DNA of 14,027 bases from Anaerolineales bacterium (GTDB lineage: Bacteria > Chloroflexota > Anaerolineae > Promineifilales > Promineifilaceae): NCBI GenBank assembly GCA_020432595.1, contig JAGQGA010000071.1:1-14027 (forward strand), in the 5' to 3' direction. Positions 7,401-13,692 of the stretch are shown here, in pieces. The translations under genes and the position numbers were made by a program. Below the pieces are notes generated by a model. It ran no database searches and was not told the DNA's origin. It saw only the letters and a list, made by a program, of their open reading frames with translations. Position 1 is the first letter of the stretch; each line of letters opens with the position of its first letter.

Positions 7401-7466
7401 TTAACGGCCGTTTCCCCCGACGGTACTCCATTCCCTAACAACGCCGTATCGCTTAAGCGGGAATAA
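4437..7466 (+). CDS. Large PTPS_related/YfhO-like GT-C-type membrane protein
   Basis: At least 1009 residues, probably an integral-membrane glycosyltransferase of the GT-C type. The first loop GGGDSPFLLQRLQQLETAL (17-35) and the segment YGYGYPFFNFYAPLS (50-64) are hallmarks of the membrane 6-pyruvoyl-tetrahydropterin synthase-related family, a name that is not a function. About ten hydrophobic segments run to residue 400. A YfhO-like beta domain follows (about 405-545; FPTLFWPGWRAAVDG at 493-507), then two helices (about 545-587) and an extracytoplasmic C-terminal part with two copies of the module also found in the protein starting at 50 (about 750-850 and 895-1000). GTG 4437 is the first standard start codon, but it is probably too late: the frame is open from 4365 and encodes KQIRLRINWLLIAALLLACV, a clear basic N-terminus plus helix 1. 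ATC 4374 or ATT 4398 would restore it. Three repeat insertions are read in frame. Confidence 0.75.
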   Translation: MAAWPLLREPGLLNTRGGGDSPFLLQRLQQLETALRGGHFPVRWMPDANYGYGYPFFNFYAPLSIYIAAVFRFLGFSYIRAIHLAQLAGFLVAAWGVYRLAWGWWRDGWMALLASATYTFAPFHLVNIYVRGDSLAEFWAMAFYPLVLLAAEGVVGCREWSVGCRVRVVVLALAYAGLILSHNISALIFSPFLLLYLLLRWLNLQSPISNLSTPHAPRPTPHTLLALLLAFALAAWFFLPALWEQSLAQLEPVTAGYFHYNNHFRGLDLVQTSWLFDYTVGGGRAFRMGLVQGLTAVSGLLLLLLNRQERKEEKSPHLSAFVRVPFFPIATLLIATFMITPWSRWLWDHLPLLPFTQFPWRFLSVQALGAALVTAGLARLPGRQYLVPLLLGLLLWSSLGNLPTDHLIVTDADITAEKLAQYEWFTGNIGSTVSFEYLPPSVGQRPFSSDWLVTGERNRAMVLGGRGAGEVVERRATRQVWRVVVEQDDVVRFPTLFWPGWRAAVDGEQVEIVPTAGSGLISVPVPAGQHTVELWLGRTTVRLVAELVSLTAVLLTLFLLLWRVNLTAAGGGIAIVVVGLLLLAGLAQLTQAEPLSPDNLTWDFAQMGYLHHDTDGVAFEDGSRLVSYRYRQEEVAAGETWEVAVSVAAAQTGELTLTLATPAITWPAVTEQSAVPPLAVQTVRVAESPGDTTAVFSLQIPANAPANLYVPRLEWGNGRPLLPSGKTRGPLFLRPLRVTNDETGSAALDVRADEVVLTDEGLVVKLVWGTERPLNPNYNVALRLLTPTGLESDALDTQPGYGLLPSSGWQPGAAVHDWLTLPLPYGLREERPLALLARLYDVATGEVVLVRRLGELTGEADNLQFVSQQPRWSLPEELGGETAVFRQDNTDLIRMHGYTVTQEGDKLVVTLAWEALAPMAQNYTRFFHIVAADGGVMAQVDGYPLNHSYPTSQWQVGEIVVDQVVLLPMMDYALQTGFYLNDGAMLPRLTAVSPDGTPFPNNAVSLKRE
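4888..4947. repeat. In-frame GGGTGTA-type tandem repeat
   Basis: Degenerate heptads of the TAGGGTG / TAGAGAG / TCGGGTG type are read as residues near 152-168 (GVVGCREWSVGCRVR) in a loop between two membrane segments. It matches the left-arm type of the repeat at 1168. The complementary ACACCCC arm lies about 120 bases downstream, beyond one intervening hydrophobic segment. Confidence 0.6.
5041..5106. repeat. In-frame CAATCTC + CCACGCC/CCACACC heptads
   Basis: About four CAATCTC heptads are followed by five CCACGCC/CCACACC heptads. They are read in frame as residues 202-223 (LNLQSPISNL, then STPHAPRPTPHT) of the PTPS_related protein, between hydrophobic segments. The first unit is the one seen in the spacer at 8013-8087; the second is the one in the repeat at 1168. 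Confidence 0.8.
5352..5410. repeat. In-frame AACGCAAAGAA / GTCCGCG-type repeat
   Basis: CCGCCAAGAACGCAAAGAAG is followed by GTCCGCATTTGTCCGCGTTC and GTTCGCGTCCC. It is read in frame as residues 306-325 (NRQERKEEKSPHLSAFVRVP) in a charged loop between two hydrophobic segments. The A-rich/GTCCGCG composition differs from its hydrophobic surroundings. From memory, similar elements occur in spacers of other bacteria, but I could not check. Confidence 0.5.
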
Positions 7467-7583
7467 GGTGTCGCTCTGTCGTCGGTCATCCATCTACGAT
7501 AGGTTTCGCAGATTGAACCAATTTGATGGAGGTCTATACCATTTTCACCCATAATAGTGATCTGCCCTCCCCAAAATCTTTTG

Positions 7584-7589
7584 TATAAT
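7584..7589 (+). promoter_or_regulatory. -10 hexamer TATAAT close to the start codon
   Basis: An exact TATAAT ends eight bases before the ATG at 7598, so transcription would begin about one base before the start codon. No convincing -35 is seen. The rest of the 131-base spacer (7467-7597) shows no ribosome binding site before the ATG and no repeat that I can recognise. Confidence 0.5.
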
Positions 7590-7597
7590 TGCAGCCG

Positions 7598-8014
7598 ATG
7601 CCTTTACGAAATACCCCGCAGCGCCCTCTCCTCGTAACTATTACCCTTTGGGGTGTTTTTCTTTTTGGAGTGTGGCATCTTGGGCAAGCAATCGCCATTG
7701 GGCGGCAGCTACGTCTTTTTTTACAATTTTCAGGCAACTTTGACCCGCGCTGGCGGCTGGCGGCGGCGATTGTTTGGGTGCTGTTTTCGGGTTGGGTGAT
7801 GGTGTTGCTGTGGCGGAAACGGCCGTTTGTCCGTCCCCTGCTCCCCCTCCTCATTCTCAGCAACGCCCTCTACAACCTGCTGCTTTTGCTGCTTTTTGCT
7901 CAACAGCCAATTGCTGCTCGCCTCATCTGGCTGCTCATTCGCACTACGCTCACCATACTTTTTTCCGTGTGGGTGCTGCACAAAACGAGAACATACTTTA
8001 CAGAAGGAGAGTAG
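7598..8014 (+). CDS. Small four-helix membrane protein, unknown function
   Basis: 138 residues with four predicted membrane helices: about 13-30 (LLVTITLWGVFLFGVWHLG), 52-71 (LAAAIVWVLFSGWVMVLLW), 80-98 (LLPLLILSNALYNLLLLLL) and 105-126. Basic residues cluster in the loops (RKRPFVR after helix 2; HKTRTY at the end). I do not recognise the family. ATG 7598 was preferred over TTG 7589 because TTG overlaps the TATAAT hexamer. No Shine-Dalgarno sequence is present, consistent with a leaderless message. The gene is separated from the carboxylase genes by an inverted repeat that begins at its stop codon. One AACGGCCGTT copy is read as Arg-Pro-Phe. Confidence 0.65.
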   Translation: MPLRNTPQRPLLVTITLWGVFLFGVWHLGQAIAIGRQLRLFLQFSGNFDPRWRLAAAIVWVLFSGWVMVLLWRKRPFVRPLLPLLILSNALYNLLLLLLFAQQPIAARLIWLLIRTTLTILFSVWVLHKTRTYFTEGE

Positions 8015-8087
8015 AGATTGGAAATTAGAGAGTCGAGATTGGAAATTAACGTTAATCTCCAATCTCCAATCTTCAATCTCCAATTCA
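8013..8087. repeat. GAGATTG / CAATCTC heptad inverted repeat
   Basis: The left arm has GAGATTGGAAATTA units and the right arm has CAATCTC heptads, joined at the palindrome ATTAACGTTAAT (8045-8056). It begins at the stop codon of the upstream gene and ends a few bases before the ATG at 8095, filling the whole spacer. Confidence 0.85.
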
Positions 8088-8094
8088 CACATTC

Positions 8095-9639
8095 ATGAAC
8101 CGCAAAATCGAACAATTACGGAAAATGAAAGATCAATCGTTGCAGGGCGGCGGCGAAGCTCGCATGGCTCGGCAACGGGAAGCGGGCAAAATGACGGCCC
8201 GTGAACGGATTGACCTGCTGCTAGATAAGGGGTCGTTTCGTGAAATTGATGCGCTTGTGGTTCACCGCGAACGCAATTTTGGCATGAATCAGCAAACGTA
8301 CCTGGGTGATAGTGTGATTACGGGGTGGGGGACGATAAACGGCCGTTTGGTCTACGTCTACAGCCAGGATTTCACCGTCTTTGGCGGCAGCCTCAGCCAA
8401 GTCCATGCCGAAAAAATTTGCAAAATCATGGACATGGCCATGCGAAACGGGGCTCCTGTCATCGGCATCAACGACTCCGGCGGTGCCCGCATTCAGGAAG
8501 GCGTTGTTAGCCTCGGCGGCTACGCCGACATCTTCCTCCGCAACACCCTTGCCTCCGGCGTTGTCCCCCAAATTAGTGCCATCATGGGGCCGTGTGCGGG
8601 TGGAGCCGTCTACTCACCCGCCCTCACCGACTTCATCTTCATGGTCAAAGAAACCAGCCACATGTTCATCACCGGCCCCGATGTGGTTAAAACCGTCACC
8701 GGCGAGGAAGTCACCTTTGAAGAACTGGGGGGCGCGATGACCCACAATGCCCTCAGCGGCGTGGCTCACATGGCGGCCGGCAGCGAAGCCGACTGCCTCT
8801 ACCTCATCCGCGAAATGATGAGCTACCTCCCTTCCAACAACATGGAAGATGCCCCCTTCCAGCCCAGCAAAGACGACAACCTTCGCACCGAAACCGCCCT
8901 CGACGACCTCGTGCCAGACAACCCTAACAAACCCTATGACATCAAAGAAGCCATCCACCTCATCGTAGACAACGGCCAATTCTTTGAAATCCAAGAGCAT
9001 TTTGCCGAAAACATCGTTGTTGGTTTTGCCCGGCTCGGCGGGCAAAGCGTCGGCATTGTTGCCAACCAGCCGATGGTGCTGGCAGGCGTACTCGACATCA
9101 ACGCCAGCGAAAAAGCAGCTCGCTTTGTCCGCTTCTGCGACTGTTTCAACATCCCCCTCATCGTCTTTGAAGATGTGCCCGGCTTTCTGCCCGGCATAGA
9201 CCAGGAACACGGCGGCATCATTCGCAAGGGAGCCAAGCTGCTCTATGCCTTTTGCGAAGCCACCGTACCCAAAATCACCGTTGTTACCCGCAAAGCATAT
9301 GGCGGCGCCTACTGCGTTATGAACAGCAAGCATATTCGCTCCGACCTCAACCTGGCGTGGCCGACGGCCGAAATTGCGGTGATGGGGCCAGAAGGAGCCG
9401 TCAACATCATCTTCCGCCGCGAACTGGCCGATGCTGATGACCCCGAAGTCCGGCGTACCGAACTGGTGGATGATTATCGTGAAACCTTTGCCAATCCCTA
9501 TGTTGCCGCCCGGCGCGGCTACATTGATGACGTGATCGAACCCAGCCAAACGCGCCCGCGCCTCATCAATGCTCTGAGCATGTTGCAAAACAAGCGCGAC
9601 CAAAACCCGCCGAAAAAACATGGAAATATGCCGCTTTAG
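8095..9639 (+). CDS. pccB: Acyl-CoA (probably propionyl-CoA) carboxylase, carboxyltransferase subunit
   Basis: 514 residues, normal length for PccB/MmdA-type carboxyltransferases. It transfers carboxyl from carboxybiotin to an acyl-CoA, most likely propionyl-CoA to give methylmalonyl-CoA. The two crotonase-like halves are complete. The N-half has [18 protein letters not shown] (31-48), [17 protein letters not shown] (92-108), [12 protein letters not shown] (126-137) and [16 protein letters not shown] (165-180), with the oxyanion-hole glycines. The C-half has [34 protein letters not shown] and [17 protein letters not shown]. The following genes for biotin carboxylase and carrier complete the enzyme, which favours a carboxylase over a stand-alone decarboxylase subunit. 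Substrate choice (acetyl-, propionyl- or other acyl-CoA) cannot be settled from sequence alone. No ribosome binding site is seen before the ATG; a repeat ends just upstream. It holds only one AACGGCCGTT copy (8338). Confidence 0.9.
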   Translation: MNRKIEQLRKMKDQSLQGGGEARMARQREAGKMTARERIDLLLDKGSFREIDALVVHRERNFGMNQQTYLGDSVITGWGTINGRLVYVYSQDFTVFGGSLSQVHAEKICKIMDMAMRNGAPVIGINDSGGARIQEGVVSLGGYADIFLRNTLASGVVPQISAIMGPCAGGAVYSPALTDFIFMVKETSHMFITGPDVVKTVTGEEVTFEELGGAMTHNALSGVAHMAAGSEADCLYLIREMMSYLPSNNMEDAPFQPSKDDNLRTETALDDLVPDNPNKPYDIKEAIHLIVDNGQFFEIQEHFAENIVVGFARLGGQSVGIVANQPMVLAGVLDINASEKAARFVRFCDCFNIPLIVFEDVPGFLPGIDQEHGGIIRKGAKLLYAFCEATVPKITVVTRKAYGGAYCVMNSKHIRSDLNLAWPTAEIAVMGPEGAVNIIFRRELADADDPEVRRTELVDDYRETFANPYVAARRGYIDDVIEPSQTRPRLINALSMLQNKRDQNPPKKHGNMPL

Positions 9640-9640
9640 A

Positions 9641-9723
9641 CAGTAATCAGTAAACAGTAATCAGTAATCAGTTTTGTAGCTCACTGATTGCCGATTACCG
9701 ATTACCGATTACCGATTACCGAT
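9641..9723. repeat. CAGTAAT / CGATTAC heptad inverted repeat
   Basis: Four to five CAGTAAT heptads, a loop including TTTTGTAGCT, then about five CGATTAC heptads that run up to the ATG at 9725. The arms are complementary with one transition per heptad: A-C mismatches in + strand RNA become G-U wobbles in - strand RNA. It fills the spacer between the carboxyltransferase and biotin carboxylase genes and takes the place of a ribosome binding site. Confidence 0.87.
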
Positions 9724-9724
9724 C

Positions 9725-11245
9725 ATGAGAAACGACGGATTATTAACCAAACGATTTAACAAGGTATTGATCGCCAACCGGGGTGAGATTGCCATGCGGA
9801 TTTTGCGGGCGTGCCATGAGCTTGGCATTAGCACCGTGGCCGTTTATTCTGATGCCGACCGCAACGCCCCACACGTGCGTTATGCCCAAGAGGCTTACCA
9901 CATCGGCCCCTCTGCTGCCCGTGAAAGCTATTTGATGGGCGACAAGCTGATTGACGTTGCCAAACGGTCTGGGGCGGAAGCGATTCACCCTGGCTATGGC
10001 TTTTTGGCCGAACGGGCTGAATTTGCCCAACTGTGTGTGGACAATGACATTGTGTTTATTGGCCCTCCTGCCCACGCCATTCGGGTGATGGGCGACAAGC
10101 TGACGGCGCGGACAACCGTGCAGCAGGCGGGCGTGCCGGTGGTGCCAGGTACGGAACCGGGGCTGGACAACGAGGAACTGTTGGCAGCGGGAGCAAAAAT
10201 TGGGGTGCCGCTGTTGGTGAAGGCATCGGCCGGCGGCGGCGGCAAGGGGATGCGCCCCGTTTATGATTTGGCAGAGCTGCCGGGGGCGATTGCCTCGGCG
10301 CGGCGCGAGGCAAAGGCAGCCTTTGGCGATGATACTGTGTACCTGGAAAAGATGATTACCGAGGGGCGGCATATTGAAATTCAACTGTTGTCAGATTCGC
10401 ATGGGAATCATTTATATCTGGGTGAGCGAGAATGCTCATTGCAGCGACGGCATCAGAAGCTAATTGAAGAAGCTCCTTCGTTTGTGGTGGATGAGGATTT
10501 GCGCCGCCGCATGGGGGAAGTGGCGGTGGCCGCAGCGCAGGCTGTTGATTATGTCAACGCAGGAACCATTGAGTTTCTGCTGGATAAAGACAAGAACTTT
10601 TACTTTTTGGAGATGAATACCCGTTTGCAGGTAGAGCATCCCGTGACGGAGCTGGTGACGGGAATTGATATTGTGCAAGAGCAGTTGCGTATTGCGCGTG
10701 GTCGCCGCTTGATGATCACGCAAGACGACATCAAGATTAAGGGGTGGGCGATTGAGTGCCGGATTAATGCTGAGGATCCGTACAACAATTATTTGCCGTC
10801 AACGGGGACGATTTCGACTAGCCGCTTGCCCACGGGGCCGGGGGTGCGGGTGGATACGGGGGTGTTTCCGGGGTATGAGATTACGCCGTACTATGATTCG
10901 ATGATTAGCAAGCTGATTTGTTTTGGCGGAACGCGGGCGGAGGCGGTGCTGCGGATGCGGCGGGCGTTGGAGGAGTATCGGATCATGGGGGTGAAGACGA
11001 ATATTCCGTTTCACCAGCATATGATGGACAGCCACCGTTTTTTGACGGGGCAGTTTGATACGAAGTTTGTGGAGGAGCGGTTTAGCATGAGCGACCGGGA
11101 GGCGCCGCTGGAAATGGAGGCAGCGATTTTGGCAACGCTGATGGCGCACCGGCATGGGCAGCAGGCCAGCCAGATTGTGGCTCCGGGGGAACGGGATACG
11201 TCGAACTGGAAGTGGTATAGCCGGTGGGAGAAGTTGCGGCGGTAA
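9725..11245 (+). CDS. accC: Biotin carboxylase subunit of acyl-CoA carboxylase
   Basis: 506 residues, slightly longer than stand-alone AccC. It carboxylates biotin on the carrier protein using ATP and bicarbonate. The N-domain begins [20 protein letters not shown] (11-30). The ATP-grasp domain has the glycine loop [12 protein letters not shown] (166-177), the EKM hinge (208-210) and [18 protein letters not shown] (235-252). The active site is [14 protein letters not shown] (296-309), and RINAEDP (346-352) opens the C-domain. All key residues appear present. It lies between the carboxyltransferase and the carrier gene. The ATG at 9725 directly follows the heptad repeat with no visible Shine-Dalgarno sequence. 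The stop codon (11243-11245) is also inside a short GGTAATC repeat. There are no AACGGCCGTT copies in the gene. Confidence 0.93.
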   Translation: MRNDGLLTKRFNKVLIANRGEIAMRILRACHELGISTVAVYSDADRNAPHVRYAQEAYHIGPSAARESYLMGDKLIDVAKRSGAEAIHPGYGFLAERAEFAQLCVDNDIVFIGPPAHAIRVMGDKLTARTTVQQAGVPVVPGTEPGLDNEELLAAGAKIGVPLLVKASAGGGGKGMRPVYDLAELPGAIASARREAKAAFGDDTVYLEKMITEGRHIEIQLLSDSHGNHLYLGERECSLQRRHQKLIEEAPSFVVDEDLRRRMGEVAVAAAQAVDYVNAGTIEFLLDKDKNFYFLEMNTRLQVEHPVTELVTGIDIVQEQLRIARGRRLMITQDDIKIKGWAIECRINAEDPYNNYLPSTGTISTSRLPTGPGVRVDTGVFPGYEITPYYDSMISKLICFGGTRAEAVLRMRRALEEYRIMGVKTNIPFHQHMMDSHRFLTGQFDTKFVEERFSMSDREAPLEMEAAILATLMAHRHGQQASQIVAPGERDTSNWKWYSRWEKLRR

Positions 11246-11261
11246 TCGGTTATTGGTTACT
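11241..11261. repeat. Short GGTAATC heptad run without partner arm
   Basis: Three degenerate heptads (GGTAATC, GGTTATT, GGTTACT) overlap the stop codon of the biotin carboxylase gene. It looks like a decayed or half copy of the inverted repeats at 4305 and 9641. Confidence 0.6.
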
Positions 11262-11272
11262 GAACATAAGCT

Positions 11273-11788
11273 ATGAAATATATTGCGACGATTAACGGGA
11301 AAGAGTTTGAGATTGAGATGGGGCATGACCATGAGGTGATGGTGAATGGGCAGCGGTATGAGATTGATTTTCAGATGCTGCCGGATGGGGGAATGGTGTC
11401 GCTGCTGCTAAACAATCACTCGTGGGAGGGGGTGGTGGATGAGCGGGATGAGGGGTATGAGGTGCTGTTGAAGGGGGAGATTTATACGGTGCTGGTGCAG
11501 GATGAGCGGGCGCATCGGTTGGCGAAGGCGCGGGGAGGGGGAACGGCCGTTACTGGTGAAGCCAACATCGTTGCTCCCATGCCCGGTTTGATTGTTGCCA
11601 TTCCCGTAAAAGCGGGTGACACGGTGCATAAGGGAGATCGGGTTGTCATTTTGGAATCTATGAAGATGGAAAATGAACTCCGTGCGCCCCGCGACGGCGT
11701 GATCTTGCGTGTCTCCGGCACGCCGGGAGCCAGCGTGGAGAAGGGGCAGGTGTTGGTGGTAATTGGGGATGAAGAAAGTAATCAGTAA
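11273..11788 (+). CDS. Biotin carboxyl carrier protein of acyl-CoA carboxylase
   Basis: 171 residues. The C-terminal biotinyl domain (about 97-167) has APMPGLIVAIPV (101-112) and the biotinylation motif ESMKMEN (128-134), so Lys131 is the expected biotin site. The N-terminal part (1-85) is a small beta-rich domain with a VNGQRYEIDF motif. Its position and size recall the BT domain that links biotin carboxylase to carboxyltransferase in propionyl-CoA carboxylase alpha subunits, here present as a separate polypeptide. The linker is very short (about 86-96, ARGGGTAVTGEA) and is encoded around an AACGGCCGTT copy. The gene follows accC by 27 bases. The last three residues and the stop are encoded by the next repeat. 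It acts as the swinging arm between the two enzyme subunits upstream. Confidence 0.88.
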   Translation: MKYIATINGKEFEIEMGHDHEVMVNGQRYEIDFQMLPDGGMVSLLLNNHSWEGVVDERDEGYEVLLKGEIYTVLVQDERAHRLAKARGGGTAVTGEANIVAPMPGLIVAIPVKAGDTVHKGDRVVILESMKMENELRAPRDGVILRVSGTPGASVEKGQVLVVIGDEESNQ

Positions 11789-11847
11789 TCTGTTATCAGT
11801 TATCAGTGATAAGACTGATTACTGATTACCGATTACTGATTACCGAT
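11776..11847. repeat. AGTAATC / GATTACT heptad inverted repeat
   Basis: Left arm of AGTAATC-like units (11776-11807), short loop TGATAAGAC, right arm of TGATTAC/CGATTAC units to 11847. It encodes the C-terminus and stop codon of the carrier protein and ends seven bases before the ATG at 11854. Confidence 0.85.
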
Positions 11848-11853
11848 GACTAA

Positions 11854-12468
11854 ATGGGCAGTTTAGAGTCGGAAGTGAAGTTTTTATTGGGGGGAAAAAC
11901 GGCCGTTCGTGACCGTTTGCTGGCGTTGGGGGCTATGCTGAAAAAAGAGCGGGTGTTTGAGCGCAACGTGCGGTTTGATACGCCAGACGAGCAGCTTTTG
12001 CAGCGGTGGGAGTTGTTGCGCTTGCGGCAAGATACGGCCGTTCGGCTCACCTTCAAAGCCCCCACGGCTGCCGATGCTGAGAGCCAGGTCAAAGTAATGG
12101 AAGAGCTGGAGGTAAGCGTCAGCGATTTTGCCACCCTTGCCCATATTTTGCGGCGGCTAGGGTTTGTGGAAACGCAGGTGTATGAAAAGTGGCGCGAAAC
12201 GTTTGCGCTGGGGGGGGTGGAAGTGGTGGTGGATGAACTGCCGTTTGGGGATTTTGTGGAACTGGAAGGAGCCGAGGCCGACATTGTGGCTGTTGCCCAG
12301 CAGTTGGGGCTTGACTGGGAGCGGCGTATTGTGACAAACTATTTACGGCTTATGGGCGAGCTAAAGCAGTTTCACGGGCTCGATTTTGATGACATCACCT
12401 TTGCCAACTTTGAGCAGTGTGCGGCTAGGGTGGTGGATTTACCAGCGTATGCTTTTGCTGATGGATGA
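11854..12468 (+). CDS. CYTH-domain protein (class IV adenylate cyclase / thiamine-triphosphatase-like)
   Basis: 204 residues, normal for a single-domain CYTH protein, expected to act on a triphosphate substrate (ATP, thiamine triphosphate or inorganic triphosphate) inside an eight-stranded tunnel. The signature ExExK is present at residues 5-9 (ESEVK). Further charged tunnel strands follow: RNVRFDTPD, LRLRQD, VRLTFKAP, VKVMEELEVSV, YEKWRETF, VEVVVDELPFGDFVELEG. The pattern YEKWRETF...VVVDELPFGDFVELEG favours the CyaB-like branch. Substrate cannot be predicted. No Shine-Dalgarno sequence is seen before the ATG, which follows a repeat. Two palindromic sites (one exact at 11898, one 9/10 at 12033) are read as Thr-Ala-Val. 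Confidence 0.82.
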   Translation: MGSLESEVKFLLGGKTAVRDRLLALGAMLKKERVFERNVRFDTPDEQLLQRWELLRLRQDTAVRLTFKAPTAADAESQVKVMEELEVSVSDFATLAHILRRLGFVETQVYEKWRETFALGGVEVVVDELPFGDFVELEGAEADIVAVAQQLGLDWERRIVTNYLRLMGELKQFHGLDFDDITFANFEQCAARVVDLPAYAFADG

Positions 12469-12469
12469 G

Positions 12470-12542
12470 AATGGGACGCAGATTCACCTGATGTACCTGA
12501 TTGTTTTTTATCAGGTACATCAGGAAAATCTGCGTCCTATTT
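12470..12542. repeat. Long perfect hairpin (GACGCAGAT...ATCTGCGTC type)
   Basis: The outer stem GGGACGCAGAT (12473-12483) pairs with ATCTGCGTCCT (12529-12539) with one mismatch. The inner stem CCTGATGTACCTGAT (12487-12501) pairs perfectly with 12510-12524 around a T-rich loop. It fills the spacer after the CYTH gene and may act as a terminator or mRNA stabiliser in both directions. Confidence 0.85.
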
Positions 12543-12545
12543 AAC

Positions 12546-12550
12546 AGAGG
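12546..12550 (+). promoter_or_regulatory. Ribosome binding site that fixes the GyrA-CTD-like start
   Basis: AGAGG seven bases before the ATG at 12558. It supports that start over an in-frame start at 12501, which would be inside the hairpin repeat. Confidence 0.6.
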
Positions 12551-12557
12551 TGCGGTG

Positions 12558-13589
12558 ATGGAGCTAGAACGACCTGATTTAGACAACGTTGAGCCAGACG
12601 TTTTGGCGTATATTGAAGCATTGGAGGCGGCGTTAGAGCGGCTACAAGGGGGCGGCAGTTCGGTAGCTCGTGAGCCGGAGCCAACGGAGCCGCCGACACC
12701 GCTGAATGTGTTGACGCTGACGCGCATGGGAATTGGCAAACGCACGCCGCGCCATTTTTACACGCGGCAGCGGCGGGGCGGCATGGGGGTGTTTGATCTG
12801 GAAGCAGACGAAGGCGACCCGCCATTGATGCTGGGGGTGGCGGATGAAAACGAGGCGTTGTTGCTGTTTAGCAACTTTGGCCGGGCGTTTCGCCTGCACA
12901 CCAACAGCGTGGCGGAAACGCCGGTGCGGGCGAAGGGGCAACTGCTGTCGCTGCCGCTGCAGGCGCATGAGCGGATTGTGGCGGTGCTGCCGGCCGACCA
13001 GGACAAAGCGGTGGCGATGGTGAGCCAGCGGGGGTGGGTGCGGTCGGTGCGGGCCAGCTATTTGGGCAAGGGGCTGATTCAGGGGATGACGTTTCATGAT
13101 GTGAAGGAAGGGGGGTATTTAACGGCCGTTTGTTGGACCCCCGGCGAAGGCGATCTCTTTATCGTTACCCGCTCCGGCTTGGGCATCCGCTTTGCCGAAC
13201 GGCACGTATCGCAGCGGGGTTGTTTGGGCATTCGGGTGGCGCAGGGGGATGAGGTGGTGGGAATAACGGCCGTTACCGAAGAAAGCGGCGTTTTTTTGGT
13301 TGGACACGACGGCAAAGGTACCATTCGCCTGATGAACGGCTTTGCTGCCAACAAAGCCCCTGGCGCGGGGGGGAAGGTGGCGATGAAGGCGGATAAGCTG
13401 CTGGGCGCAACGGCCGTTCATGACAGCGACGACATCTTCATCATCTCCCAACTCGGCAAGCTCATCCGCTTTCAGGCCGGGGAAATTCCCGCTAAAAGCG
13501 GCGTGGTGCAGGGCGTGAACTGCATGGCGCTGCGGAATGATGAGGCGGTGGCGTTTATGGTCAGCGCCAGTGGGGAAGTGATCGGTTAA
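12558..13589 (+). CDS. Stand-alone DNA gyrase A C-terminal-domain-like beta-propeller
   Basis: 343 residues with no topoisomerase catalytic region. After an acidic N-terminus with a helix (13-30) and a Pro/Glu linker (38-50), six GyrA-CTD-type repeats follow, at about 78-120, 127-170, 172-217, 221-265, 270-312 and 315-343. Each carries a core like FSNFGRAFRL, VSQRGWVRSV, VTRSGLGIRF, VGHDGKGTIRL, ISQLGKLIRF or VSASGEVIG. The sequence QRRGGMG (71-77) closely matches the GyrA box QRRGGKG, which DNA gyrase needs to wrap DNA. Known family behaviour is to bend and wrap DNA in a positive sense. A free-standing copy could organise DNA, or act with gyrase or ParC in trans. Ordinary gyrA encodes this domain fused to the breakage-reunion part; here the gene clearly starts de novo after a hairpin with its own ribosome site. 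Three AACGGCCGTT copies are present. Confidence 0.8.
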   Translation: MELERPDLDNVEPDVLAYIEALEAALERLQGGGSSVAREPEPTEPPTPLNVLTLTRMGIGKRTPRHFYTRQRRGGMGVFDLEADEGDPPLMLGVADENEALLLFSNFGRAFRLHTNSVAETPVRAKGQLLSLPLQAHERIVAVLPADQDKAVAMVSQRGWVRSVRASYLGKGLIQGMTFHDVKEGGYLTAVCWTPGEGDLFIVTRSGLGIRFAERHVSQRGCLGIRVAQGDEVVGITAVTEESGVFLVGHDGKGTIRLMNGFAANKAPGAGGKVAMKADKLLGATAVHDSDDIFIISQLGKLIRFQAGEIPAKSGVVQGVNCMALRNDEAVAFMVSASGEVIG

Positions 13590-13595
13590 AATCAG

Positions 13596-13668
13596 CGGGG
13601 GAGCAGGGGGGCAGGGAAGCAGGGGTGAAAATCTCCCCTGCTCCCCTGCTCCTCCGCTCCCCTGCTTT
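13596..13668. repeat. GGGGAGCA / CTCCCCTG octad inverted repeat
   Basis: The left arm has GGGGAGCA, GGGGGGCA and GGGAAGCA units. The right arm has four CTCCCCTG-like units. A GGTGAAAATC-like loop separates them. The period is eight bases here. It fills the spacer before the kinase gene and starts seven bases after the preceding stop. Confidence 0.87.
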
Positions 13669-13692
13669 CTTCACGAGAGGAAATAAACACAT

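Noticed and set aside
8614..9621. Long open frame of 335 codons on the minus strand opposite the carboxyltransferase gene
   Set aside because: It is the shadow of a strongly conserved gene in G+C-rich DNA; the translation shows no recognisable domain and has low-complexity Gly/Val/Ala composition.
9641..9723. Tandem repeats as a possible CRISPR array
   Set aside because: Units are 7 bases, contiguous and without unique spacers, and arranged as two complementary arms; no cas gene is nearby.
12501..12557. Upstream start at 12501 for the GyrA-CTD-like protein
   Set aside because: The extra 19 codons are hairpin repeat sequence; AGAGG before 12558 gives a better start.
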